Below the pieces are notes generated by a model. It worked only from the letters and a program-made list of their open reading frames with translations. It had not been told where the DNA came from and searched no databases. Shown here piece by piece: positions 37,151-51,081 of a stretch of 64,000 bases of DNA. The translations under genes and the position numbers were made by a program. The stretch is taken from contig OY728165.1 of the NCBI GenBank assembly GCA_963277665.1, positions 1,754,634,772-1,754,698,771 on the forward strand, in the 5' to 3' direction. How positions within the stretch are numbered: the first letter of the stretch is position 1; each line of letters opens with the position of its first letter. Source of the DNA: Viscum album (Eukaryota; Streptophyta; Magnoliopsida; Santalales; Viscaceae).

Positions 37151-40100
37151 TATTCTTTAAAAATGATAGTTATCAACAAATATTTCTTTTAAACATAAAA
37201 AATATATTTATTGTTTTCATAGTAAATATAATAAATACCATTAATATATTTTCAAATTTTTCATCCAGAAATTTGAATCCATTTTATAAAACATAAAAAT
37301 GAAAAAAATATATATTGATTTGAACCTTTAACATAATGGAAGAAATTTTTTTTATATTTTTTAAACAGTAACTAATTTTTTTATTATTTCTACATAATAA
37401 CTTATAATACCGAGAAAGTGATTATGTAAAAAATATATATAATTTAATTTTTTAAAATAATTCTATAAAAATTATAAATTAAATTTATGGAAATAAAAAT
37501 TCAACATGAATGAAATTACATATTTTTCATTTAAATTAAATTATTTCAATATATATCATAATTTTAATTTCCAAAATTATTATTTCTAATATGAAAAAAT
37601 TATTTATAATAAACTAGTAACATTCAAAAATGTATTAAATATCAGTTAGAACATATTTAATATATCCCTTGGTTTTTTGTATAACAATCTTATGAATTAA
37701 AAAAACTATATATTATATGAACATATTATATTCAAAATTTAATTTTCCAATCCAATATATCACATTATATAACCTTATAAAATCATCCATATTTTTTCAA
37801 CAATCATAATGTTAACCCCATATCAAAAATTGTATTCATAAAACTATTATATACGACAATATTACTATCATGTAAATGCATGAGGAATCATATTTCAATC
37901 ATGAATTATTTATATTTACATATATTTATCATACTATTTTAATTTTACTAATCTTATTGAATGAATTAAAATTACACTTTTATTTTATTATTATTATTTG
38001 TTATAAAATATTGGTCATTTTATTATACTGTATATAAGATCTAATTTATGAAACTATTATATTTTATATAGAATAAATATGAATTAATATAATTATTTAT
38101 GAAATGTAATTCATAATAATATGTGGTGTGTAACAATAAAACAAATGTAACAATCATACCCTATGAATATAATAAAAATGGAATGGAATTAATAATTTAA
38201 ATATTTATTCTTCCTTTATAATGAATTAATAATTTATTACTTATTACATTAAATTAGATATATGTACAATGTTTTTCTCAAAACCCATTAATTAAAAGTC
38301 ACATCATTAATTCACAATGATTTTTTTTTAATTACCCATAATAACAAAAATATAATATTATATGGTATTAAAAATATTTTTTTACGTTCATAAAATGAAT
38401 AATTTTTTGTTAAAGTATTATAAATCTAATATAGTAAATCAAATTAAATTATTTTCATCCTTATGTTATATATATGTTTTCTAATTGATGATATAATATA
38501 ATGAAATGGGAGTGTGATTTTTTCTAGAAAATAATACAGTAATAGAATTCATTATTACTCAATATATACTAATATTTGAAACTAAATCATAATTTATTGT
38601 ATTGTGTTCTACATACTTATAAATTTGTTGCTATTTTTTTCATTAACATACGTTAAATGGATAAATGAAATATATATGACCAATATATGACATATTATTT
38701 TAATTAAAATGTAATTTTTAATTTTTAATGTTTTGGAAATAATTAAAATCAAAATAAAATTTTCACACTATTATGTTTTATTCATATTGTTTGAAATGTT
38801 TGTCATTTTTATTAAATATAACCTTTATAAATTTAAACATCTAAATAAATTTAGAGTAAATAATCATCCATTTTTGAAAACATTCATTAATATCACTAAA
38901 AAAAGTTGATGATACATGTTATTTTTTTCTATATGGAAACTAATTCAATAAAATAAAGAGAAAATATAAGAAATTTATGTTAAAAAAATTTACCAAGGAA
39001 CTGGTTTTCTATTTAGAACACCATAGACCACATAACATGACTTGAATAACACATTTACCACAATGAGCTGAAACTATAACATGTTTACAAATATTTTCAG
39101 GTCCTATACAGATATCTTCATCATATCCAATTTGAATCCATGTATAATATAGTTTAGCAACAAATGATGAAATTTAATTCTATATAGTTTATGTAATATA
39201 CCATAAATATCTAGGTTAAGAGTAAATAAATAAACAATTTAATAGATATAATGAAATAATAAACTCAAAAAATTTAATCACAAATGACTTGTCAAAAAAT
39301 AAATTAAGACACCTAGAAATAAAATATTAATATATAGTAATTATAAAAAATAAATCAATATAGTGATCACCATTCAAGATTTCCAATCGATATATGTATC
39401 AAATTTCACAACCGAGAGTCCTGATTAAATTTATTTTAAATTTCATTTTTACATTTTTAAATTATTTATTTTTTTAGAGTTATAATATTTTTTCCACTTG
39501 ATTTGAGAAAATAATAATAGTATATCTCATTAGGAGACCTCACCATTCCATGGTTCCCTTTCCATGAGCATTTCAATGGGTGTTTTACTATTGGAATCAA
39601 AGGGAAGAAAAATTCACACATTTTCTTTTTGGTAATCATGGTTTGTTGTCATGATGTATGATCATTTTAATGGTTTCTGGTGCATGAGATAAATAGATTA
39701 GTTTTCTATAATTGGATAACTTGTGATAAATTCCATTAAAGTTTCATTCCTGTGGGGATTTAGAAGGGCCTTATCGATCTCCACAAAATGGTGATATTTA
39801 TATTAGGTGTTTGAGCTGTCTAATCAAAATGTGTAATTGGTTTATTTAATAGAATTGGTTTTTGGTTATTCTATATAAGATTCCAGAAAAATAGGCACAG
39901 TTTGGTATATTTTGTGGTGTGGGTCTTTGCAGTCTCACCATGGGTAAATATTTGGAGATTCCCCTCATATCATTTTTGGGGACTAACATCACCTACCATA
40001 TTCATTTGAATCAACCAAATCCATAGATGAATGGGGATTCTATCCATAGAGAATTATTTAATTCCAATACACTTATCAATCTATAAAAAAATAATGTATT

Positions 40101-43100
40101 TCTTCTCTTTATATCCTCCCCCTTATCCCATATTCCCTAAATTCACAATAAAATCATTATGTATGACAGTTATAGGGTTACAAATGAATATAATATATGG
40201 GTTTTTCATTGCTATGTTCTTCTCAGGTTTTCTCCTTGTTTTTTTAATAAATCTCAATTGAAGGATATTAATTCCAAATTAATATATTTTTTTAAAGTAT
40301 TGGTATTTGGGATTTTTTTTAAATATAAGTTCTATTTTTTCTTGATAGTTATAAATGATTTCATTATTACTAAAAACATTTATTGCATGGATATAATATG
40401 TCTTATAATATCTTCAATGGGGATTCCCACTTATCATAAAAATTATTACTGGTTTTGTCATGTTTTTGAAGAGAGAATTGAAAATCATTGTGACATAGAA
40501 AAAAACAATTTATGGTATTTTTAGAAATAATTTTTATTAATTTATTGGTTTTACATAATTAGGGTCATAAAATGTACTATTGGTGTGTTTTTTTGAATTT
40601 CATTATGGTAATGCATGCATTAATTTTTTAATATATTCTAATTAAAGGGGTTTAAAATTTTATGATTGGATTAATGTATTTTTTATGTTGGTTAATTTTA
40701 ATTAATCTTCGTTAATAGAATATCTAATGAAGATAATTAGATAGGCATAAAAACGATTATTTTCAAGGATGGTTGAGAAATTTTATATTAGGATTTCTAA
40801 GTTTGTCTATGAGACCCACTCAGAACCTTATTTATATGTAGTTTGAGACCCTGAGGTGGATATTTCATATCATTGTGTTTCAAATTTTTTGATCAGGTCT
40901 ATATTTCCTAAGGTAGTTGTAGGTGAGGTTATATTGATTAGCTTTTGATTTTTTACATGTGATTATCCTCATTTCATTACTAACATAAAATTTGTTTCAT
41001 ACATTGATTCATAACACACCGAGTGAGGGGTTTAGACTTATAAAACACATGATAGTTTCACCCTTCTCGATTCCATCTATATATGTGTTCAGGTAGGGGG
41101 AGAGTGCCTATGATTCTATTCCCAGTATACTATTGTAATGTGGCTTGTGTTATTAATGAAATAGAGTCTAACTCATGTTATATTATTTTTAACTACCAAG
41201 ACTATATCATCTTATGAACTATATTATTCCTATGGTATGAGATGATATTTTATTAAAAGAAATTCTTTGTATCTCCTATTTTGATCGTTATATATAGAAC
41301 TACAATTTTTTCTGAATGTTTGGTTAACATATATATGGGGTGATGCATTAATTTTTTTATGGTGAAAATTTATGTTTGGTTTATGTGTTTATAAATATAT
41401 AAATATAAATTTATATTTAATGTTACATATAATTGTTGAAGATGTATGTGAGTGAGATATTAAGAAACAATAATTTATTAGTGTTAGAAATTTTATTTAA
41501 TTATATTAGTAAAATTTACCTATATTGATATATGATGCTGCCTTTTTATCTCATGCATAACATAATTATTTTTATCATGTTTCAATAAGAGGATTTATTC
41601 TATTCTAAAAATTGAAAATATATAAACTAGAGTGAATTAAAAATGTTAGAGAAAATAATGAAATATTGTATTTATAACGTTCAACCTATAATCATTGTAT
41701 AGAGTGTTTATAAATAATTTTATGAAGTGATCATATAGATAGAAAAAAGTGATCAGATAGAAAAGAATAATGTTATTGGATGAATGTACACTTTTTTATT
41801 TTTAATTTTTAATTTTTATAAATTTGTAAATAATAATATGTTGTCACAACTTATATTTAAAGAAGAATAATGTAAGAAAATTATGTATGAAAATAATCAT
41901 GAAGAACATTTAAAGGTAACATACAATTATTGTTATGAATATTAAGTTCATAAATTTTCTATTTAATGGTACTTAGATGATTCAAGGGCATTATATAATG
42001 GTCAACAATGTAAATATATTTATTATAGAGGAAATTATTTTAATGCTATTGTGTAGAGAAAATCAAAGTGGACTACCAGATAGAGATATCAATGAGGATC
42101 TATATAATGAGTATTTATGTTATAATGAATATGCATTTGATGATGATATTATGTTTCATTGGATATAAAATATGATGACTTCTCGAGATTGTTGATTTTA
42201 ATCATTGGGAAACATAATGAATTTCCATAAGATAAATATTTATAATTCATTAACCTTTGGAATATATTTCCATGTGAAGGGATCATATTAATGTACACTA
42301 TTTTTTATAGTACAAAATTGATCTACATAAAATAGATAAATTAAATAAATATTATAATATAACGATGATATATCACTGTTATCTATCATTCCAATGTTGA
42401 GGATGCCTATAAATGTTCCTTAATAACATGTTTATGGATGTTCAAATTAAGGGGTATATTTTAAGAACATCCATTGGCCTTATGTAGAATATATAAATGT
42501 TTGGATACACCTATTTAAATTCAATTGTGGGGATGAATCAAGGTCAAAATTTTGTGTGATTTGGAAAATAAAATTTAGATCACAACATAACCACAAGAAG
42601 TATATCTATAGAAAGGGATAAATATAAATGAGTGTGTACAATACTATTCAATTATAAAGGTATACCAATACTGAATATTTATTTTAATGAGATATATCAT
42701 CAAGTTTATGCATTATTGAAATACATGAAACATACCATGTTACATTATTTTATATTGAACCACAATTATATTACCCGAAAAAGTACTTTGTCAGTCAAGA
42801 AGAAAGAAACAAAATATACTGAAACTGATTCATTTATAGAGAATAATAAAACCTATTATAACATCACAAGTTGTATCAAATATATCCCAGCTTAACAATG
42901 TATAGTTATACTAATTTAATTGGGGAAAACTAGATGGTTTCCATACACATTGTTAGTACCGAATGAAGTCAATCATATGAGCAATGATAAGGAAAATTTA
43001 GTCCACATGTTTTGAACATTTTTTGAGTGAGTATGTCTAGGTCTTATAAAGAATAAGAATTAGTTTAAAGGAAAACAAACTCTTAAGGAGTTGTTGATGA

Positions 43101-45400
43101 TCTTAAATATTCAACACATGTAAAGTATTCCTATCTTATTTCTAGTGAAAGAGCATATATTATTAATGAATATTTAGAATTATTAATGGTTGAGATTATT
43201 ATTGTGGGGAAACAAGGTTAATCTGTAAGAATGATTATTCGGGGGGAACTAGTTGATGCTTATTCATTTTTAAACATTATTGATCAAACTAATAAAAATA
43301 CATTTCATGGGGAATAACCATTAAGAAAAAGAGTAAGAAATTATATAGAATAATTATATATTTGGAATTAATCTCTCTTTATATTTTTTGAATATTAAAG
43401 AATTGGTTGGGATTGATATTTGACTGAATTTTACCTCTAACAATTTATCAAATGATTGAAAAGGTTTGTTAATTTTTCAAATGAAATTTAAAATAAAAGA
43501 ATATGTGATAACTTATTCACCCAATATGAACCCCATTGATTCATCAATGATCCATGGAACATTAAATGATATTAGAGAGAAGGTTTCCTATTAAATAACC
43601 ACCATATATTAAGGATTAATTATTTATGTTCTATGAATGATAAATATGTTATAGTATTACAATGGTAGAAACTATCATCGTATAAAGAATATGTTGTTAC
43701 CCTATCTTATATATATTACCATTAAAGATAAATTTGATTTATTCATGGTATTTAATTACCTTAAATATGTTTCCATAATACTTTTCTATATGGAAATTTT
43801 AATGTTTAAGGAAAATGTCATAATTCCTTGATGATGTCACTCATAGAGAATCACTAGTTAAATATAATGTGGTGTGAAATAGAAAAATAATTAAGGGATA
43901 AGTTGATAAGTAGTTTTTAATTGAATGAAAAGGGTAAATGAGGTAATGTATAAATACCTTTGAGAATGTATGAAGACATTGAAATATATGAAAAATAAAG
44001 AATTGGTGAATAAATTATAAGATTTAATGAATTTTTCATCAATATTGTAGTATTCAATGAGAAACTATAATATTCTTGTTTCATTTAGAAATTGATAAGA
44101 ATATTTCTAAACAAAAATGATGCCAATGTTTTACCTTCAGTCGAAATATTCGATTTATGATAAGGAGAACTTTATAATATTCTCATAGAATATTATATGA
44201 GAGAAAATTGTGTTTTTATGAAAAATGATAAGGACAAAATGTGTTTTGACTCTTTTTCCGAAGATAATATCAATGATAATGATGTTGTGTAATAATAAAA
44301 TGATATGGTGGTCAAGGAAGAAGTGTATTACATTAAAAAAATAATTTTTAGTTATAATCAAAATAATACAAAATTGGAAACTATAAACGAATATGAAATA
44401 AACCTATTTAATGATCGAATATTTATGATATTTCCTAATTTGAAAGACATTTTCCTAAATGAAAAATAATTATTTTTATTCTACAGAAGATGAAAATATT
44501 TTACAAAATTAAAAGTGGAAGAATAAAAATAAAATCATTCCATGAAATATTACGAAGTTAATTTTATAAAGAAATGTGTTGGATGATTCATCATCTTATG
44601 ATGAATCTAATAGGAATATCAACTTTTATTCTCACATAAGAAGAGGGATTGCATCAATTATTAGTTATGGTGATGGATAATAGTTAACGATATTTAATTG
44701 AAATTTAAATGAATATGTGGATGCAGAACCAAAAAATTTATACCACAAAAGAGAAAAAAATTAGTTGAATTACAGAAATTATGATATAGGTTTTTGAAAA
44801 TAGTGATATAATCATATTTAACTAGATAAAAGATAATTTAATTAGATATAAAAAAGAATAAAATTTATGTTTAGATAAAATAATGAATTTATGAAGAATA
44901 ATGAGCTAGTCAAGAGGTTCTACCATGTTAAAAATAACTATTATTGAATAATATGAATAGAACATTTTATGGTTGGATATATTCAAGAAGATGGTAAATG
45001 TTCTGAGAAACAAATTGGCTGATAAATAGTAAGTGTTTTCATAAAAAGTAGTAATTTTTTAACAATATAAACTGATTTAATAAATTTTAGTGAATAACTC
45101 ACTCTATTATTTGAGGATAAAGGTTAATCTGTTATAGTTTGTGACCAAAACGGTCTATAAAATCAGTTTGTTACCATTCCCAAACAAAATTAATATAAAT
45201 CATATTCTAATGACAATCGAGGTTCATGTGTAATGATTTTTGAGATATCATTTTCTATATAAAAAGAGTATAATTCATCAAGAAAATATAACCTTAAACA
45301 AATTCACCCTCTATTTGATGAAATATTAAATTGAAAAACATTAAATAAATAAAATTTTAATTTTGAACGATCAAGATTCAAATTTCACTATTGATGTTGT
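37151..45400. other. AT-rich DNA, no gene recognised
   Basis: About 8 kb of decayed sequence. The longest frames (40159-40524 plus, 121 codons; 42632-42895 plus, 87 codons; 41977-42168 plus) have composition driven by the AT-rich background, and I recognise no domain. The stretch 39530-41170 is slightly less AT-rich and ends with '…gtgttattaatgaaatagag', which faintly resembles a LINE tail, but no reverse transcriptase motif supports this. Confidence 0.45.
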
Positions 45401-47240
45401 GGAGTTTTTTGGAATTGAAAAAAATCATGTTGGTACAACATGAATCCAAACGAAAATAAAAATGAATCAAGGGGGTGAGTTATTAGACAATAAAATTTCT
45501 AATATTCATTGTTAATATCTTTATATTAATGTATTGTAAAGTCCATAAACATCATTTTTAGTGCATTATAGAAATAGAACTTCATTTCTCATCTTAAATG
45601 CAATTCATGTTTAAAATGAAAATTTGGGCCAAATAATTCATCTATTTGTGGACAAAATTATATCAATTTTAAAATTTGATAATTTGGGATATGATTGATC
45701 ACCTTGTTTGGAACATTTTTCTTTTAGGATCTATGGATGATTCCCAATGGAAGATGGTTACTTTTGTGGTTGAATGCAGATCTTTTCTAGAGAAAGCATA
45801 ATGGGCTGAAGGCCCATCAAACAAATGTGGGGCTCACAAACCAGGCCCAATAAAGCTAAAATTTTTAAATTAGAAAGAAAAAAATATGGGGATCATTTTA
45901 TTCAACTCTGGCTAGAGCTAATTCCTAATTTTTCATGGAGATATATGGAATAGAAAGTAACATTTAAATTGTGGTCCCGACATGAACGCCCTAATGTCTT
46001 CCCACTATTTAGACCACAACATCCAAACGACATCACCAAATTTCCTGAAAGTTTTACAGATAATAGAGGAAAGATGGAAGAGATAATTTTGCTTCTATGA
46101 CCCCGCCAAATTCTTCCTCCTTCAATAAAAAATTCACACGTTACGATGGTGGACGAATCAGGATAAATTTCCGGGTCAACATCGAAATGTCAAATTCCCT
46201 TGATTTCTCACCCTCCATTTAAATCTCTCAATTAATGGAGATGTAATTTATTTTTGGTGGGATGTATCTAAGTATCTGAATATGCCTATATAAGTATCCG
46301 ATCTTGAAGGGAATTAACATCGAATATTTTTTTTCTGGAATGGATGTTTTTATTTTCATTCAATTGTATTGTCACGCTTTCATTTTGTAATCGCATTGTC
46401 AATTTCTCCCATGTATGTTTTTCATTCAGATTCATTTAATTAATAAAATATCATCATCTTCTTTTTCTTAATATTTTCTTATTTGTTTTTCCATATCATG
46501 TTGATATTATTGCCTTAGGGAGTGAGGTGGTTCACATTATCATTTGTGAAACTCTTCAGACAACGGTGGAGTGATTGTTTTTTATTTGTTTCATCCTTTT
46601 CCATTCTACCATCATAAGTATACTACCCACTTTCATTGATAGAATATAATCTATGGTGGGATAATCCTATATTGGGTAGATCCATTGGGGTATCAAGGGG
46701 TGAATTATTTGTTATTTCATAATTTAATAATTCTTAATGAATTCTATTTTTGAAATTTTAATTCAATGATGTACATTATCCATTAAACACACAAATTATT
46801 AGAATACACATCCTGAGTGCTAAAAAGATCCTCTACCTTGGAGTGATCATCAATATGACCATATATGTGTATAGTTGATTAGCCTTAGGATAGTGAAAAC
46901 TAATAACTGGTGAGTGATTTTGGATGGTTGTATTTCATTAAAGGAAACACATGAATTTAAAACATTGACATAATTTAAAAATAAATTCATCCAATGCACC
47001 CCATGAGATAACAAAGTATTAAATCACGAATTTAAATTAAATTCACTTAAGTCTTTAAAATAACAAATAATACAATCAATTAAAAACAATTTTGTCCATA
47101 TCATAACCAAATCAACACCATCAAATCACCTTCTTTGAATGAATTTTTCTTAGGTTTCTTCTTAGGTCTCTGAGGATCGATAACCCATGTCATACTACAA
47201 TGACAGTGTACACCATAAAACTTGTGTAAACATGGGAACA
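45400..47240 (+). repeat. Probable 5' LTR of an Athila-like Gypsy element
   Basis: This sequence lies directly upstream of a tRNA-Asp primer-binding site, so by position it should be a 5' LTR. It is less AT-rich than its left flank from about 45780 (GGGCTGAAGGCCCATC, CAGGCCCAATAAAGC) and holds a TATA-like box at 46286. The right end is near 47240 (…catgggaaca). The left border is unknown because no second copy was found in the window. Confidence 0.5.
46286..46294 (+). promoter_or_regulatory. TATA-like box in the Athila-like LTR
   Basis: CTATATAAG about 950 bases before the primer site, in the middle of the putative LTR, where a retrotransposon U3 promoter would lie. Prediction by motif only. 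Confidence 0.35.
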
Positions 47241-47249
47241 ACCAAATTT

Positions 47250-47267
47250 TGGCGCCGTTGCCGGGGA
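47250..47267 (+). other. Primer-binding site, tRNA-Asp type
   Basis: TGGCGCCGTTGCCGGGGA is the well-known primer-binding site of plant Athila-type Ty3/Gypsy elements, complementary to the 3' end of tRNA-Asp. It is intact here. It gives the element's plus orientation and sets the LTR end a few bases upstream. Confidence 0.85.
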
Positions 47268-47369
47268 CCCAATTATGTAAAATAGAAACTGATCTTATTT
47301 TGTCACCTCAAATTCTTTATTCTCACCCTAATTTCTATTATCTATTCCACATTATGTTTCTGTGTATCC

Positions 47370-48640
47370 AATGAATCCCAAAACAAATTTTCAATCAACT
47401 CCAATGGATTGTCTTTCACAATATCCATTGATAGACCAAGTCTATAATCAACTGGAAAATAAATATTTGGAATCACATCACTTAGGGAATTTCATCGAAC
47501 AAATATTGATTGAATAGGACACACCATATGAGATGTTCAATTAGTCGGATGCTGATTGTTTAAAAGATCAATTTCTATAACTCTCAAGGATGATTGAAGA
47601 GAAAAAACATAATGATGTTCATGGTGTCCAAATATCTATCAATCTTAATTCTGAAAATTTTCTTGATCATTTGGGTGAAAAAATTGTTAAAATGAATTCA
47701 TAAGTTTTATCACTGAGATTAGAAATACAAATCATTAAGACTTACGAGGAACCCATTCCCACTCAGGATATCCTTTCCTCATCACTGATAGAAGAAAATT
47801 TAATCCCAAAAACTACTCATGATATTAAAAAAGAACTAAGATTTGGATATGGGATAACTGAAGAAGATCAACGAAATGTTTAAGGGACTCTAATCTTGAA
47901 GAAATTGATTTTTTGGACTCAAAAGAAGAAAATTTGACATCACGGATTATGTTTTTTAATATTTTCCATTGATAAATTTTTAGAAGTACCAATAACTGAA
48001 CCATTATGAGGGATCATAAACAATGATTCTATACCCATTACTAATATTTAACTGGACAATTATTCGGATGATCCATATTTTCAAAAAGAACCAATTCTTT
48101 CAAAATGTTTTGTAGAAGAAACAAATTTGGATTCAAATTTCCATTCTTCTTTGGGAAAATTCAATCAAAATGAACTAATCGTTATAATCCTTCCTTCCCC
48201 ACTCTCAATATCCCCATTTATTAAAACCAAGACCATTCAATTTTCAACCATTTTTATCAAGAATCTCACAAGGTTGGAATGAACCTTGAAATCATAGGAA
48301 AATTCTATATGGAACTCAATCAACCATTACCAAAATTCCTTGGACTTTCACACTCATGGTTAAACATGGGGTTTCAAATGACAATTTTGTTTTTAAAAAT
48401 AATTAATCTCAATCATGTTGAATTAGAGAAAAATTGTGTCCTAAAAACATTGAATTTTATAATTGGATAATTTTTGGGGTTCAAGTTGAGATAACGATGT
48501 TAAACAAAAGAAAAGTATGGGAGCCAACCCATGATTTTTATGTTTCCAATCATTGTGAATCATTTATTTTTTTTTTTCATTTAAAAAATTACCAAATACT
48601 ATTGAACTATTATTATTTTATGAGTATATATTTGTATGAA
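47370..48640 (+). pseudogene. Short broken ORF after the tRNA-Asp primer site
   Basis: From an ATG near 47371 a frame begins MNPKTNFQSTPMDCLSQYPL and can be followed, with several stops and shifts, to about 48520 (…GVQVEITMLNKRKVWEP). It is hydrophilic and rich in Asn, Ile, Glu and Ser. I do not recognise an Athila gag core, protease or reverse transcriptase in it. It may be the reduced internal region of a non-autonomous Gypsy element, or a diverged gag. The right side is cut by the truncated LTR of element C at 48664. Confidence 0.4.
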
Positions 48641-48663
48641 TGGAGAGCGCTATATTCATCTAG

Positions 48664-50190
48664 CAGAGTCTTCGAATCACCTCCGCGACCCCGACTCCGG
48701 CCGCGGTTTTGTTCGGCCTCAACGGCGTGGCACGACGGGGCCGTGCTTCTTCGCCACGTTCTTTCTTATTTCTGCGCGGTTCCATTTCACCACGCCACCT
48801 TTGTTCTTTCCGCAACGAATAAAAACAACAAAGGGGGTGCAGAGTCGGCTGTGTTCGTGCGGTCCGACCTCCTCCAGTTAAGTTTGTAACAAGTGGCCCA
48901 AAAGACGAAGAACAACAAGGATTTTTCACGAACAAAAGAAATCAACCCAAACTGTTTTCCCCAAAATCATGAATTCCCAACCTGCAAACATAATCTTCGC
49001 GGATCAAATTAATATTTAGTTGATCTGCATTCTTAGATTTATAAGGAAGTAAACAAGTGTTCACTAACAATAACAAATAAAATTCCCTAAAACCTCTTAA
49101 ATAAAAGGAATCATACCAATATTCCAACCCGCAAAATAAAACATTCCTGGATCAACTTAATGATGAGTTGATCCGGGTTCTCTATAATAGAAGGAACAAA
49201 CAAGGGAATAATAACATTCTCAAAATAATCCCCCTACCTGATGTAAACATTAAACTAAGGTTGGTCGTGGAAGAACTCGTCGCAGAAGGAGAGGGTCATT
49301 GGCGTCGCGGTACACGTCATCGCGTCCTCGATCTCCATGGAAGGCATCTCTCACCGTCGTCCTTCGTCGGAGTTCGTCGTTCTTCGTCAGTGATGGTGCA
49401 TTCTTGGCATTCTATAAGGAGGATGAACATTTTTCGGAACATATTGCTTTCCTCCCCATATCCATTTGCACCATCAACTATCCTCCCACGAAATAAGACT
49501 TAGTCTTATTTAATTAACACACAAGCCAAAAGAATTCATTTGAAATTCAAATGAATCCAAGAATTAATTACTTGAAAAACTTACACAATTAAAGAGTTTA
49601 TTGTTCAATTAAAGGGGGTGTGGGTGCATTACCTAATTAAAAGAGGTGGTTTTTCTTTGAGAGTTACAAAAATAAGTGCGAAAAAGGTTATGAACGTTAG
49701 TAGAAGGTGAGGGGTTGGGCTCATGTGGTATCCACCCCACCATAATCCTCACACAGGTAGTTAACTACAAATGGGTCCCACCCCCTTCTCCCTTACTTAG
49801 GATATAACCACATAAGAGAGGGGAAAAGTGTTGTGACACAAAACTTAATACACTTAACATGAAAAGAAAAATATAATTGTAAAAAAATTATATTATTATC
49901 CCTCACTTATTTAAACAACACATTCCGAGAAAATGAAACTCCGGATGGGGTGTTCCTATGCAATTACTGTCACTACGAGTTCATCAGTGCCCTCAGATTT
50001 CAATTCGATCACCGTTTCAATATTTAGGAAAACCCGCTCATTCGTTCACTGAACACACCCGTGCTAAACTTCGGAAAATGATTCCGGGCACACCGGGCTT
50101 CAGAATCCTGTGCCGTCAGAAACTAAGTTCTTGTAAAATTATAATGAAAATTAAGAAAAAAAATTTCTTTGAAATTTCCAGGTCTTTACC
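48664..50190 (-). repeat. Element C 3' LTR, truncated
   Basis: Direct match to 55050-56578 from 'cagagtcttcgaatc' to 'ccaggtctttac'. The remaining 2.1 kb expected on the left (the LTR's 3' portion with R and U5) is missing; at 48664 the sequence changes abruptly to the Athila-like internal DNA. The short frames in it (plus and minus) are LTR leader sequence. Confidence 0.8.
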
Positions 50191-50269
50191 TTACTCCCAC
50201 CTCAGGTATTTATGTCCTCATAAAGCTTTAACATAAACTAGGGTTACAAAAGCGGTACTGAGAATGCAT

Positions 50270-50760
50270 CTAAGCCTTCCGCTGCCATGTTCTTACATGG
50301 AGGTTCCCTTACTTCTATTGAAAGTGCACCTGAGGAATCAACCGTCCTTATAGGATCCACTCCTTTCGAACCTCGATCCCCACTAACATCTCTGTGTATG
50401 TCGCCCTGTCATCGACATCCAACTCCTTCAGGTCGATGATGTGTGAACGATCATGCACGTATCTCCTCAGTTGAGATACGTGGAAGTTGTCGTGCACCTG
50501 GTGAAACTATGGTGGATGGGTGAAGCGGTAAACCACCTCACCTACCCAGCTGAGGAACTTGAATGTTCCATTAAACCTCGGAGATAACTTGTCACCTCGA
50601 CCACATCTCCTTAAACCACTTCTAGGTGAGACATGTATAAGGATGTGATCGTCATCCTCGAACTATAGAGGTCTCCAATTCCTGTTAGAACTGAAATTCA
50701 AAATGACTGCTTCCACAAGGGTAAGGTTGACAAACTCAAGAGTGATCGGTCACACCCTCT
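50270..50760 (-). pseudogene. Integrase C-terminal domain of element C
   Basis: Minus-strand reading: VSPRSGLRRCGRGDKLSPRF (family 'VSPMKGVMRFGKKGKLSPRYIGPF'), then VGEVVYRF, VHDNFHVSQLRRYVHD (family 'VHNVFHVSMLRKYVxDPSHV') and IIDLKELDVDD. This is the GPY/F-type C-terminus of Tekay-clade integrase, which binds DNA and helps in target choice. A stop interrupts it near 50365. It should be followed by the polyprotein end at the LTR (about 50200), which is barely recognisable. The upstream side jumps straight to protease sequence, so reverse transcriptase through integrase core is deleted. Confidence 0.75.
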
Positions 50761-50771
50761 TGTGCATGAGT

Positions 50772-51081
50772 TTATCCTGTGCTGCATGGGGTTTCCTTTT
50801 CACCGACCAAGGAAAACCCATCCCGACGTTGTAGTAAAACCACAACCTTTTTGCCTAATATTGTCAATTTGTGTTTGATTTTGATTGCCCAGTCTATACT
50901 AAAACCAATGTCGTAAGGCCTCGACGCTGCCACCAATAGATTCCAACTGAAACCCTCGCCTCGAGGGTTTGACGACACCATCAGCGTAAGTGTGATTATC
51001 TAGTCTTCTACCAACGTATCTCCAGACGTGAGGGTCAAGTCTACGGCTTACCGGAAACTCTAGGTATGTGAGAAGATTCAT
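50772..51081 (-). pseudogene. Protease C-terminal part of element C, copy 1
   Basis: Minus-strand frame VDLTLTSGDTLVED … then NLLVAASRPYDIGFSIDWA, HKLTILGKKVVVLLQRRDG. This fits the second half of the Gypsy aspartic protease ('TPSGDTLV … ADLIVLDMxDYDVILGMDWL … ID…KKVVFQ'), where the strongly conserved ILGMDWL is here GFSIDWA. The DTGA active site is not seen. A second copy of part of this segment lies 619 bp to the right. Confidence 0.55.
50908..51041. repeat. Direct repeat within element C, copy 1 (134 bp)
   Basis: Starts ATGTCGTAAGGCCTCGACG and ends GAGGGTCAAGTC. Partner at 51527-51662 has the same ends and about 70-75 percent similar middle by eye, offset 619 bp. It lies in the protease reading frame. 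Confidence 0.7.

Noticed and set aside
40031..40524. Overlapping plus frames of 76 and 121 codons
   Set aside because: Phe/Ile/Tyr/Lys-rich translation typical of AT-rich DNA; no motif, and no coding context.
39530..41170. Possible LINE reverse transcriptase and tail on the plus strand
   Set aside because: Only a weak tail-like string ('attaatgaaatagag'); no reverse transcriptase, endonuclease or RNase H motif could be read.
41900..45300. Possible DNA transposon or gag coding on the plus strand
   Set aside because: Acidic phrases such as DSFSEDNINDND appear in short frames, but no transposase or retroelement domain could be recognised.
48434..48935. Frames of 81-151 codons on both strands
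   Set aside because: They cross the junction into, or lie within, the truncated LTR of element C; not conserved as frames in the other LTR copy.
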